From: an uncultured Clostridia bacterium
GTDB taxonomy: Bacteria; Bacillota; Clostridia; Christensenellales; CAG-138
Length of the DNA: 48,958 bases
Reading direction: 5' to 3'
Assembly (NCBI GenBank): GCA_944336475.1
Contig: CALVLD010000016.1
Coordinates: 1-48,958 of the forward strand
This document shows positions 34,944 to 42,980 of the stretch, piece after piece. Numbering within the stretch: position 1 is the stretch's first letter; each line of letters starts with the position of its first letter. Below the pieces are notes generated by a model. The model saw only the letters and a program-made list of their open reading frames with translations, was not told the DNA's origin and did no database searches. A program made the translations under genes and the position numbers.

Positions 34944-35063
34944 AAATTCAAATCATTTCCATTCCAATGCATATATATATTTCCTGTTATATTATTAACG
35001 ACATCGGCGCAAAGTAATACCAACACAGCAAATCGCATCGAAGACCCAAGGCGAGGCTGTGAT

Positions 35064-35096
35064 AAGCCAGGCCGCTCAATGCGAGCGGCATGGCTT
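35064..35096 (+). repeat. Leader hairpin before the first SASP gene
   Basis: aagcca-g-gccgctc, loop aatgc, gagcggc-a-tggctt: a 13-bp stem with one internal mismatch. It lies 9 bases before the ribosome site TAAGGAGG, where it could stabilize the messenger. A possible sigma-G-like promoter (tgcata near 34968 and tatatta near 34988) lies further upstream but its spacing is short. Confidence 0.5.
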
Positions 35097-35119
35097 CAAA
35101 GCTAAGGAGGTGAAAGGAT

Positions 35120-35299
35120 ATGTCAAGGAAGAGCAAGTCGTCTCTGGAGCACTTTAAGACAGAGGTTGCTAATTCACTCAATGTTAACCTTAAGCAGGGT
35201 TACAACGGTGACTTGACAGCTCGCGAGGCAGGTTCGATCGGTGGCGAAATGGTAAAACGCATGATCGCCTATGCTGAGAACAATATGCCTGGCAAGTAA
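35120..35299 (+). CDS. Alpha/beta-type small acid-soluble spore protein
   Basis: 59 residues: MSRKSKSSLEHFKTEVANSL, then NVNLKQGYNGDLTAREAGSI and GGEMVKRMIAYAENNMPGK. This is the classic SASP pattern: binds and protects spore DNA. The GPR cleavage site is TEVA. AAGGAGG before the ATG is strong. It is the first of two SASP genes, 39 bases apart, and is expected in the forespore (sigma-G). Confidence 0.95.
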   Translation: MSRKSKSSLEHFKTEVANSLNVNLKQGYNGDLTAREAGSIGGEMVKRMIAYAENNMPGK

Positions 35300-35338
35300 A
35301 CTGTTACTTGATGCAATACGACTGAAAGGAGAAAACAG

Positions 35339-35539
35339 ATGAGCAGCAATAATCGTGAGATGAAGAGCCGTCTTGAGAGCTTCAAGACCGAGGTTGCATC
35401 CTCTATGAATGTCAACCTGAAGCAGGGCTACAACGGCGACATCACAGCTCGTGAGGCGGGTTCTATTGGCGGCGAAATGGTAAAGCGTATGATAGCTTAT
35501 GCCGCAAGCAACATGCCCTCCGGCAGCATGATGAAGTAA
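35339..35539 (+). CDS. Alpha/beta-type small acid-soluble spore protein
   Basis: 66 residues, nearly identical in the core to its neighbour: KTEVASSMNVNLKQGYNGDI, then TAREAGSIGGEMVKRMIAYA. The GPR site TEVA is present. Ends with a short Met/Ser tail (PSGSMMK). The upstream AAAGGAG site is good. Followed by a terminator. Confidence 0.95.
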   Translation: MSSNNREMKSRLESFKTEVASSMNVNLKQGYNGDITAREAGSIGGEMVKRMIAYAASNMPSGSMMK

Positions 35540-35563
35540 CTTTCCCCTGATATAACCAAAAGT

Positions 35564-35607
35564 ATCCGTTGCACAGAGTATAACCTGTGCGGCGGATATT
35601 GTTTTTT
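35564..35607 (+). terminator. Terminator of the SASP genes
   Basis: atccgttgcacag (35564-35576) pairs with ctgtgcggcggat (35585-35597, with wobbles), then ATTGTTTTTT. Confidence 0.85.
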
Positions 35608-35627
35608 CAGCAGCAGCATTGTATAAT
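35599..35627 (+). promoter_or_regulatory. Promoter of the aldo-keto reductase gene, overlapping the SASP terminator
   Basis: TTGTTT (35599-35604), 17 bases, TATAAT (35622-35627), 24 bases before the start. The -35 lies in the T-run of the SASP terminator. Confidence 0.65.
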
Positions 35628-35651
35628 GAGAAAAAACAAGGGGGCTACAGC

Positions 35652-36761
35652 ATGATTTACAAGAGGTTTGATGGAATTAAGCTATCTCGTCTTGGTATGG
35701 GGAATATGCGCCTGCCGGTCAAGGATGATATTGAAGGCAAGCCAATCGACTATGATAAAGCTCAAGAAATAATTGATTATGCAATGGCGCATGGTGTGAA
35801 TTATTATGATACCGCCTATGTATATCATTCAGGCGAGTCTGAGGCGTTTTTAGGTGCGGCACTCAAAAAATATCCCAGGGAAAGCTACTATATTGCTACA
35901 AAATTCAACCTTGCGGCAAACCCGGATTACAGGGCGGTATTTGAGGAGCAGCTGAGCCGTCTTCAGACTAACCATATAGATTTCTACCTTTTGCATGCAA
36001 TAATGGACAAGAACTACCAGAGCTATTTTGACAGCGGATGTATAGCCTATTTTGAAGAGCAGCAGCGGCTTGGACGTATACGCTATCTGGGCTTCTCAAG
36101 CCACGCAAGCCCCAATGTGTTGGATAGGTTTGCCGGCATCCGTAATTGGGACTTTGCTCAGCTTCAGATAAACTATTTCGATTGGATATTTGATACATCG
36201 GCCAAGGAATATGAGGTTCTACGGAAGCACAATATCCCCATCATGGTGATGGAGCCCGTGCGCGGCGGCAGACTTGCATCACTCTCTCCGGCTGCGGAGG
36301 AAACTCTGCGTGCAGCTCATCCTGATTGGAGCATGGCTTCATGGGCATTCCGATGGCTTATGCGTTTGCCGCAGATACTGGTGATCCTGAGCGGAATGTC
36401 AAATATGGAGCAAATCATTGACAACATCCGCACTTTTGAGTCAGAAGGAGCACTTAATGATGGAGAAGCTGAGAAGCTTGTCAAAGCTGCTGAGATATTC
36501 AAAAAGCATATACAGGTGCCTTGTACTTCGTGCCGCTACTGTTGCGACGATTGCCCTGCAAGGATAAACATTCCGGCTGTGCTCGGCGTCTACAATACTT
36601 ATAAACTCGATGGCCGTTTCGCTCTTAAAGGCCTTAAAAACATTGAATCGGATGGTCAGCCGAGCGACTGCATTGCATGCGGAGCCTGCTGTCCGCACTG
36701 TCCTCAAAATATTGATATCACCGGAATTATGACGGAGTTGAAAGAACTGACAAGGGAATAA
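35652..36761 (+). CDS. Aldo-keto reductase with C-terminal 4Fe-4S domain
   Basis: 369 residues from the ATG at 35652, after AAGGGGG. The barrel shows YYDTAYVYHSGESE (Asp and Tyr), YIATKFN (Lys) and FYLLHAIM (His), the catalytic tetrad. The C-terminus carries two ferredoxin-type clusters: CTSCRYCCDDCPARI and CIACGACCPHCPQNI. Such AKR-ferredoxin proteins are common in anaerobes and may accept electrons from ferredoxin or NADPH; the substrate is unknown. Its stop faces the stop of the leftward ATPase gene three bases away. Confidence 0.92.
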   Translation: MIYKRFDGIKLSRLGMGNMRLPVKDDIEGKPIDYDKAQEIIDYAMAHGVNYYDTAYVYHSGESEAFLGAALKKYPRESYYIATKFNLAANPDYRAVFEEQLSRLQTNHIDFYLLHAIMDKNYQSYFDSGCIAYFEEQQRLGRIRYLGFSSHASPNVLDRFAGIRNWDFAQLQINYFDWIFDTSAKEYEVLRKHNIPIMVMEPVRGGRLASLSPAAEETLRAAHPDWSMASWAFRWLMRLPQILVILSGMSNMEQIIDNIRTFESEGALNDGEAEKLVKAAEIFKKHIQVPCTSCRYCCDDCPARINIPAVLGVYNTYKLDGRFALKGLKNIESDGQPSDCIACGACCPHCPQNIDITGIMTELKELTRE

Positions 36762-36764
36762 TTA

Positions 36765-37526
36765 TTACCCCCATTGCCCGAGGAGGCTCCGCATCCATGC
36801 CGACACATCGAGCGAGTAGGCACGGTTGATGTTTTCCGGGGAGAACACATCCTCAATAGAACCCTGTGCGATTGCCTGCGCTCTGTCCATTAACAGAGCG
36901 CGGTTTCCGTATGCTTTTGCAAGCGAGAGATCGTGCATGACGGAGATCACCGCTCTGCCCGGCTCTTTGACCCACTCTGAAATTATATCGAGCATCTGCT
37001 TCCTATAGACCATATCAAGGTGGTTTGTCGGTTCGTCGAGGATCAGTATATGCGGATCCTGAGCCAAAACTTGTGCAAGAAATGTCCTCTGTTGCTCGCC
37101 GCCCGATAGCGTCAGTACGGATTGACGTGCAATGTGATCAAGGCCGGTTATTTTCAGCGCATTTTTGATGTGCTCATCATCATCGGGAGAACCACTGCCG
37201 AATATCCCATGTGAATGCGCATATCGTCCAAGACGCACGACCTCTTCAACTGAGAAGGAGTAGCTCAACGTGTGCGTCTGGGAGAGAACCCCGATTGCTC
37301 GCGCTCGCTCGGCCGGACGCATCTTCCGCAGGTCACGGCCCATGAATGCAGCAGTCCCGGAATGCGGAATGTATTGCGATATAGCCTTTACAAGCGTTGA
37401 TTTCCCGGCTCCGTTAGGGCCGATTATCATCAGCCAGTCACCTTCATTGACATCAAAGCTTATTCTGTCCACTATGGTGCGTGTACCGTAGCGAACGGTT
37501 ATAGACAGGGAAGAAAGTAGGCTCAA
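36765..37526 (-). CDS. Corrinoid/iron-complex ABC transporter ATPase
   Basis: 253 residues. Walker A IIGPNGAGKSTLVKAI, Q-loop VLSQTHTL, signature LTLSGGEQQRTFLAQ, Walker B ILILDEPTNHLD, switch His SVMHD. The FepC/BtuD family. Third gene of a leftward operon under a cobalamin riboswitch, so cobalamin or cobinamide is the likely cargo. Overlaps the permease gene by four bases. Confidence 0.93.
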   Translation of the reverse strand: MSLLSSLSITVRYGTRTIVDRISFDVNEGDWLMIIGPNGAGKSTLVKAISQYIPHSGTAAFMGRDLRKMRPAERARAIGVLSQTHTLSYSFSVEEVVRLGRYAHSHGIFGSGSPDDDEHIKNALKITGLDHIARQSVLTLSGGEQQRTFLAQVLAQDPHILILDEPTNHLDMVYRKQMLDIISEWVKEPGRAVISVMHDLSLAKAYGNRALLMDRAQAIAQGSIEDVFSPENINRAYSLDVSAWMRSLLGQWG

Positions 37527-38560
37527 GATATTTTCCTCCTTGTCCTAAAGAATATAGTAATAAAAATCAATGCGCCAATGAAGGACGTTACAACACCTAT
37601 CGGGAGCTGACGTGGGTTGAGGAGCATCCTTGCTACAAGATCAGCAAGCATGAGAAATATCGCTCCGCCAAACAATGATGCCGGCAGCAGACGCTTATGA
37701 TTCGGCCCGGTTATCATCCGCACCATATGGGGAGTTACAAGACCTACAAAGCCGATCGTGCCGCCAATCGAAACACATACGCCTATGAGTACGGAAACGG
37801 CTATAAGTATCACGAGCTTTACACGCTTTACATTCACGCCTATGTGCAGTGCGTTTTCTTCACCGATCGCAAAGGCGTTCAGCTCCCTGGCATGAGCGAG
37901 TATGACACCGCCGCATATCGCAAGGGAAACAAGCAGCATCACCGCATTTTGATAACTGCTACCTGATAGCGACCCCATTGTCCAGAAGGTTATTTGCTGT
38001 ACCCTGTCTGCGGCAAATGTGATGATAACCTGCATTATGCTCGATGTAAACATGGAGAATATCACACCGATGAGTATAATGGTGTTTGTGGAGAGCGACC
38101 TATCAATGCGCAGGCTGAGACCCAGTATTATGAGAAGCGACAGAAAGGCAAAAGCGGTAGCCATTATCACTGTACCGGCAAGCGGGAGAGAAGGGATGGA
38201 TATACCGAAAGCTATGGCAATCACTGCGCCCAACGATGCACCAGATGAAACACCGAGCGTTGAACCATCGGCCAGAGGATTTCTCAAAAGTCCCTGCATA
38301 GCAGCCCCGCAGATCGAAAGGGACGCTCCCACGAGTGCAACGCATAGCACTCGTGGAAGCCTTACAGACGCAATGATAGAGGGCGAGACTATATCAGCAG
38401 GGATTGGTTTGCCTAATACAGTGTTCCAGATTATCGTAATGGTATCATCAAGCGGAACGCTGACGCTTCCGACAGCAACGCACAGGAAGAACACCGCAAG
38501 CATTATGGCGGCAAATACCAGATATTCCCAAAGCCTAAAGCCTTCACCCCGCAGCTTCAT
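37523..38560 (-). CDS. Corrinoid ABC transporter permease (FecCD/BtuC family)
   Basis: 345 residues with about nine or ten membrane segments. Typical FecCD motifs: SVRLPRVLCVALVGASLSIC, GAAMQGLLRNPLADGSTLGV, GTIGFVGLVTPHMVRMITGP and LADLVARMLLNPRQLPIGVV. The start has a GGG-type site inside the upstream gap of five bases. Forms the pore with the ATPase downstream and the binding protein upstream. Confidence 0.94.
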   Translation of the reverse strand: MKLRGEGFRLWEYLVFAAIMLAVFFLCVAVGSVSVPLDDTITIIWNTVLGKPIPADIVSPSIIASVRLPRVLCVALVGASLSICGAAMQGLLRNPLADGSTLGVSSGASLGAVIAIAFGISIPSLPLAGTVIMATAFAFLSLLIILGLSLRIDRSLSTNTIILIGVIFSMFTSSIMQVIITFAADRVQQITFWTMGSLSGSSYQNAVMLLVSLAICGGVILAHARELNAFAIGEENALHIGVNVKRVKLVILIAVSVLIGVCVSIGGTIGFVGLVTPHMVRMITGPNHKRLLPASLFGGAIFLMLADLVARMLLNPRQLPIGVVTSFIGALIFITIFFRTRRKIS

Positions 38561-38565
38561 CAGGA

Positions 38566-39483
38566 TTATTCCCCGCTGCCAAAGACAAACTCATACAATG
38601 CCATTGCCCCGTCTGCAAGCCGTGGGGCGGGCCTGGAGAGCTCGTTATTCTGCAGATTGAGTATGGCTCCGTTTTTTACGGCTGTGATGTTCTCCCAGCC
38701 GGGTCGAGCCATGATCTCCTCAATCGGAGTGGGCCCCTCGCCATAATACATGGATATGGTAACGATATAATCGGGATCACGGGCAATGACCTGTTCCTCG
38801 GATACCTCGGCCCAGCCGTCGATATCCGCAAATATGTTTGTGAGCCCCATCATCTGTGCGATCTCATTCATGAAGGAGCCTACGCCTGCACTCCAAAGTC
38901 CCCACTGCAGTGGAGAGACCTCAAAGTATACGGTTTTTGAGCCATCGCCTGCGTTAGCGGAAATTTCATCAAACGTCGCTTTCATACCGTTCACAACGGT
39001 CTCGGCTTCTGCGGTTCTGCCCATAACCGCACCTATAAGAGTGATAGCCTCATATACGCCGGCAATATCGGTGGACTCTGTAGCAACTACGGCAATGCCG
39101 GCGTTTTCGAGAGCACTTACCTGCTCAGTCGTCTGATCCATGATGTTCATGAACACTACCTGCGGCTCAAGAGCGATTATCTGCTCGATATTGGTTTCGG
39201 AGCCGGACTGAACCGTTGCGACGTCTAACACTTCGGCCGGGTAATCGCAGTACTCGCCCCTGCCCACAAGCGCATCTCCGGCGCCAATTGCATAGAGTAT
39301 TTCACAATCGGATGCGGCAAGCGCAACGACCTTCGTGGCAGGTTCGGCAAGCGAAATCTCCCTGCCTTTCATATCGGTCACAGTAATAGATGCATCCGCA
39401 GGGCCGGATGGATTGGCGCAGCCGAAGAACGTAAGCAGCATCAGCATGGCCAGCAGCAAAGAGATGTGTTTCAGGTGTTTCAT
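38566..39483 (-). CDS. Corrinoid-binding lipoprotein of the ABC transporter (BtuF-like)
   Basis: 305 residues from the ATG at 39483, after AAGGGG. The signal ends in the lipobox LTFFGC. The periplasmic-binding fold follows (DMKGREISLAEPATKVVALA, CEILYAIGAGDALVGRGEYC, ALEPQVVFMNIMD). It delivers cobalamin or cobinamide to the permease. First gene of the operon after the riboswitch. An in-frame start further upstream overlaps the riboswitch terminator, so I reject it. Confidence 0.9.
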   Translation of the reverse strand: MKHLKHISLLLAMLMLLTFFGCANPSGPADASITVTDMKGREISLAEPATKVVALAASDCEILYAIGAGDALVGRGEYCDYPAEVLDVATVQSGSETNIEQIIALEPQVVFMNIMDQTTEQVSALENAGIAVVATESTDIAGVYEAITLIGAVMGRTAEAETVVNGMKATFDEISANAGDGSKTVYFEVSPLQWGLWSAGVGSFMNEIAQMMGLTNIFADIDGWAEVSEEQVIARDPDYIVTISMYYGEGPTPIEEIMARPGWENITAVKNGAILNLQNNELSRPAPRLADGAMALYEFVFGSGE

Positions 39484-39541
39484 AATAAACGCCCCTTTCA
39501 AAGTATTTTGACCATTGAACAGATGAAAGGAGCAAATAAAT

Positions 39542-39567
39542 GCTCCGCTCATTTTTCTGAGAGGAGC
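39542..39567 (-). terminator. Riboswitch terminator hairpin
   Basis: Read leftwards: gctcctctca, loop gaaaaa, tgagcggagc (one mismatch), then ATTTATTTG. Sits between the cobalamin aptamer and the binding-protein gene. Confidence 0.65.
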
Positions 39568-39597
39568 AAAACAAAGGCACAGCGATAACTGTGAATA

Positions 39598-39790
39598 CTC
39601 GCCCCATCCCGGGAGCCTACATGTGCAAGCAGGTCTCCCGACTCGACTTCATCCTACTAAGACGCCTTCCCACCCGTAAAGAGCAGTGGCATCAATGTCC
39701 TTTCGTCCGTCACACGGTTACCGGTATAGCTCGGGATTCACACCCGATTCCCTCAACGGCAAAGCCGCTGGCGCATTGCTACGCACAAGC
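39598..39790 (-). ncRNA. Cobalamin riboswitch
   Basis: On the minus strand the B12 box GAGTCGGGAGACCTGC (39629-39644) and the conserved GGGAATCGGGTGTGAATCCC core (upstream of GAGCTATACCGG, 39721-39752) are clear. A classic adenosyl- or methylcobalamin-class aptamer. It controls the three transporter genes through the hairpin at 39542-39567: cobalamin binding is expected to favour termination. Confidence 0.93.
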
Positions 39791-39814
39791 ACACGCTGTT
39801 CAACTGTCAGGATA

Positions 39815-39843
39815 ATTATAACATTAACAAGCCCTTGCGTCAA
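39815..39843 (-). promoter_or_regulatory. Promoter of the corrinoid transporter operon
   Basis: Read leftwards: TTGACG (39838-39843), 17 bases, TATAAT (39815-39820), just before the aptamer. Confidence 0.8.
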
Positions 39844-39862
39844 CACATACCATAACAATCTG

Positions 39863-39891
39863 TTGAAATAATGGCACATACAGGGTATAAT
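39863..39891 (+). promoter_or_regulatory. Promoter of the rhamnulose-1-phosphate aldolase gene
   Basis: TTGAAA (39863-39868), 17 bases, TATAAT (39886-39891), 29 bases before the start. Back-to-back with the transporter promoter. Confidence 0.75.
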
Positions 39892-39920
39892 CAATGTAAT
39901 TCAATGGCAAGGAGCAATAT

Positions 39921-40733
39921 ATGGTTGATATTCTATCCCTTCCGACCGTTCCGGAGCTAATTCGCACTGCTGAAGATATGTACCGCCTTGGATGGAACGA
40001 GCGCAACAGCGGCAACATAAGCTGTCTGCTCTCACAGGAGGAGTCACAGCATATCGCTGATCGAAGCGTTATACGCACATTTCCTCTCGGCCTCGCTGCC
40101 GATGGGATAGCCGGCAGATACATGCTCATCACCAGCACGGGGAGCTATTTCAAAAATATGAGACGTTGCCCCGAGGACTGCCTGGGGATCGTTCGGATAT
40201 CTGACGACGGGCAAAATGCAGAGCTTGTGCTGGGCTTTGAGAATGGCGGAAGGCCGACATCGGAGCTGCCGGCACATGTGATGAGCCACCTTTCAAGGCT
40301 TGAAGTTGATAAGGGGCATAGTGTTGTACTGCACTGTCATCCTGCTAACATAATGGCTATGACATATGTGCATGAGCTTGACGATGCAAAGTTCTCTCAC
40401 ACACTTTGGCGTATGTGTACAGAGGGTATTATCGTGTTTCCCGATGGCGTTAGCGTCCTGCCGTGGATGCCGTGTGGTACGAAGGGCATCGGTAGAGCTA
40501 CTGCTGAGAAGATGCGTGAGTTTCGCATCGTGATATGGGCGCATCATGGCATATATGGTGTTGGCAGTACGCTTGACGAGGCATTTGGCCTTGTAGAGAC
40601 GGTAGAAAAGGCTGCTCAGATATTTATGCTTACGTCGCACTTGCCGCATATCAACACGATAAGCGATGCAAATCTTGCAGAGCTTGCCGAGGTATTTGAC
40701 GTTGCATACAGAAAGGACTTTATAAAGAGCTAA
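39921..40733 (+). CDS. rhaD: Rhamnulose-1-phosphate aldolase
   Basis: 270 residues. Zn-dependent class II aldolase splitting rhamnulose-1-phosphate into dihydroxyacetone phosphate and lactaldehyde. NERNSGNIS, ITSTGSYFKNM, VVLHCHPANIMAM (two zinc His) and VIWAHHGIYGVGSTLDEAF match RhaD. The rest of the rhamnose pathway (rhaA, rhaB) is not in the window. It stands alone with its own promoter. Confidence 0.9.
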   Translation: MVDILSLPTVPELIRTAEDMYRLGWNERNSGNISCLLSQEESQHIADRSVIRTFPLGLAADGIAGRYMLITSTGSYFKNMRRCPEDCLGIVRISDDGQNAELVLGFENGGRPTSELPAHVMSHLSRLEVDKGHSVVLHCHPANIMAMTYVHELDDAKFSHTLWRMCTEGIIVFPDGVSVLPWMPCGTKGIGRATAEKMREFRIVIWAHHGIYGVGSTLDEAFGLVETVEKAAQIFMLTSHLPHINTISDANLAELAEVFDVAYRKDFIKS

Positions 40734-40812
40734 ATTATATTGTCTCTCTCATGCACTATTGCTATTTTTATGTGGTAGAATCTGGATTGGGAATGAAAGG
40801 AAGGTGTCCTGC

Positions 40813-41370
40813 ATGGAAAAGAACAAAAGTATAAATCACACAAACATCAAGCGCATAACCACTTATGCGGTAATGCTTGCGATAATCACAGCCTTGACCT
40901 ATTTCGTGTACATTCCCATGGGGACGGCCGGCGCATATCTTAATGCCGGTGATGTAGGTATATACATTGCTTCATATCTCCTTGGCGGTTGGGGAGGAGC
41001 TGCGGTTGCGGCGACAGGCTCTGCACTTGCGGATGTTCTTGTCGGCTCTGCGATCTATGCCCCTGCCACATTTGCGATCAAGGGGCTCATGGCGCTTATT
41101 GCCGGCCTCATGTACGTAAAGCTGCCGGGTAAGGCTCGCTATGCTTGCACTTTTATTGCCGGACTGGTCATGCCGACAGGGTATTTCTTCTATGAGCTGA
41201 TCATATTTGATGCATCTGCAGCACTGTTCGGCCTTTGGACCAACGCCATACAGTATGGTATAGGCGCTGTTTTGGGCATTATCGCAGTAATCGCATTTGA
41301 ACGCATTCCCTTTATTATGGAGCTGCGTGACGCTAATGTGCGCGTCAAGGTGCGTGACGGACTAAAATAA
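40813..41370 (+). CDS. ECF transporter S component
   Basis: 185 residues from the ATG at 40813 (GGAAGG site). Six membrane segments with the S-component pattern: TTYAVMLAIITALTYFVYIP, LNAGDVGIYIASYLLGGWGG, LADVLVGSAIYAPATFAIKG, LMALIAGLMYVKL. It would bind a vitamin (pyrimidine, thiamin-precursor or riboflavin type) and work with shared ECF-A/T modules located elsewhere. Cargo not determined. Follows rhaD by 79 bases. Confidence 0.82.
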   Translation: MEKNKSINHTNIKRITTYAVMLAIITALTYFVYIPMGTAGAYLNAGDVGIYIASYLLGGWGGAAVAATGSALADVLVGSAIYAPATFAIKGLMALIAGLMYVKLPGKARYACTFIAGLVMPTGYFFYELIIFDASAALFGLWTNAIQYGIGAVLGIIAVIAFERIPFIMELRDANVRVKVRDGLK

Positions 41371-41388
41371 CACAGTTTGGGGGATCAT

Positions 41389-42723
41389 ATGCAGCTCTGG
41401 CAGTTCTTAACAATAGCTTTTCTTATTGTGGGCTTTGGCATTGCGGCAGTCATTGCTGCATATAGAGCCTCTTGTCGAGGGCTGACGGAAGAGCAGGTCT
41501 CAAGGCTGTTGGAAACCAACCTCAGACAGTTGGAGGAAAAGCTCCAATATGGCGACAGGGCGGTAGCTGAGAATGTTGAAAAGGGCATGCGCAACATGGC
41601 TGAGCTGATTAAGGCTCAACAGGAGACATCCTCAAGGGAGATGATAGCCAGACAGGATGCACTGTATAAAGTCGTCGGCACGAACTCAACACAGAGTGAG
41701 GAGCGGTTCAAGACATTTGAGACCGCAACGGCAAGGGAGCTTGCCGAAATGCGAGCGACACTTGAGCGCCAGCTTAAATCCCTCTCAGATGATAACAGCA
41801 GGCGTCTTGATGAGATGCGTAATGTCATCGATAAGCGCCTTGATGATGTTAAGGGAGTAGTCGATGAAAAGCTGCAAAAGACTCTGAATGAGCGTATAAA
41901 TGAGAGCTTTAAGGCCGTCAGCGAGAGACTGGAGGAGGTCTATCGGGGTCTTGGCGAGATGAAGACGCTGGCAAACGGTGTGGGGGATCTTAAAAAGGTG
42001 CTCACCAATGTAAAAAGTCGGGGTACGCTTGGTGAGATACAGCTTGGCGCTATATTGGAGGACATACTTACCCCAGATCAGTATGTTAAAAACTTTGATG
42101 CAAAGCAGCGCAGCAACGAGCGTGTTGAATATGCGATACGCCTGCCGAACGACGGAGAGACCCCTGTATATCTGCCCATAGACAGCAAGTTTCCCATGGA
42201 TGCATATGCAAAGCTGTCGGATGCATACGACTCAGCCGATACAGCCGCCGTTGCAGTTGCACAGCGAAACCTTTGCGATACGATAACTCGCTTTGCCAAA
42301 GACATTCGTGATAAATACATATGTCCGCCTCGCACTACTGACTTTGCAATAATGTTTCTACCAACGGAGGGCATCTATGCCGAGGTAGTTCGTCTCGGCA
42401 TGGTTGAGAAGCTGCAGAGGGAATGCAAGGTAAATATCGCAGGCCCTTCAACGATGGGGGCGCTCCTAAACAGCTTGCGTATGGGATTCTCAAACTTTGC
42501 TATGCAGAAGCGCAGCGCTGAGGCGTGGAGGATTTTGAGCGCTGTCAAGACAGAATTCAAAACTTTTGAAGAGGTGCTCAATTCCGCACAAAAGCAGATA
42601 AACCGTGCCAATGATGAGCTTGAGAAGCTGATAGGTACTCGTACACGCCAAATGATGCGGAAGCTTAAGGATGTTGAGACCATGCCCTCGGCAGAGGCGA
42701 TAGCTCTGTTGAGCGATGAATAA
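41389..42723 (+). CDS. rmuC: RmuC family DNA recombination protein
   Basis: 444 residues from the ATG at 41389 with GGGGG before it. One N-terminal membrane segment (FLTIAFLIVGFGIAAVIAAY), a long coiled coil (about 40-195) and the RmuC nuclease-like domain (SRGTLGEIQLGAILEDILTP, LPIDSKFPMDAYAKLSDAY, DFAIMFLPTEGIYAEV). Limits inversions and rearrangements at repeats. Typical family length. Confidence 0.93.
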   Translation: MQLWQFLTIAFLIVGFGIAAVIAAYRASCRGLTEEQVSRLLETNLRQLEEKLQYGDRAVAENVEKGMRNMAELIKAQQETSSREMIARQDALYKVVGTNSTQSEERFKTFETATARELAEMRATLERQLKSLSDDNSRRLDEMRNVIDKRLDDVKGVVDEKLQKTLNERINESFKAVSERLEEVYRGLGEMKTLANGVGDLKKVLTNVKSRGTLGEIQLGAILEDILTPDQYVKNFDAKQRSNERVEYAIRLPNDGETPVYLPIDSKFPMDAYAKLSDAYDSADTAAVAVAQRNLCDTITRFAKDIRDKYICPPRTTDFAIMFLPTEGIYAEVVRLGMVEKLQRECKVNIAGPSTMGALLNSLRMGFSNFAMQKRSAEAWRILSAVKTEFKTFEEVLNSAQKQINRANDELEKLIGTRTRQMMRKLKDVETMPSAEAIALLSDE

Positions 42724-42928
42724 AACTACAGCATTTTTGAATTATTAGGGCTTAAACGCACGATCATCTTAACCCCACAGGAGGACATTATACTTGATGG
42801 GGTCTTGGTTATTTGTTCTGTTAAATGTGAATTCGCCAAACCATTAACTACAGGAGAATAATTTCTCTGCCCTTATTAGACCAAGAGCTGCAAAATGTAA
42901 AATTAATTTTATATTTACAAAAACAGTA

Positions 42929-42957
42929 TTGGCTATTTGATGATACATATGTATAAT
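42929..42957 (+). promoter_or_regulatory. Promoter of the M29 peptidase operon
   Basis: TTGGCT (42929-42934), 17 bases, TATAAT (42952-42957), 23 bases before the start. The gap after rmuC (42724-42928) is A/T-rich and has only a weak accccA/Tggggt hairpin (about 42772-42803). Confidence 0.65.
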
Positions 42958-42980
42958 TAATTTTGAGTGGAGGTGAAACT

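Noticed and set aside
39484..39552. Longer N-terminus of the corrinoid-binding protein.
   Set aside because: It would include the riboswitch terminator, and the signal peptide begins properly at 39483.
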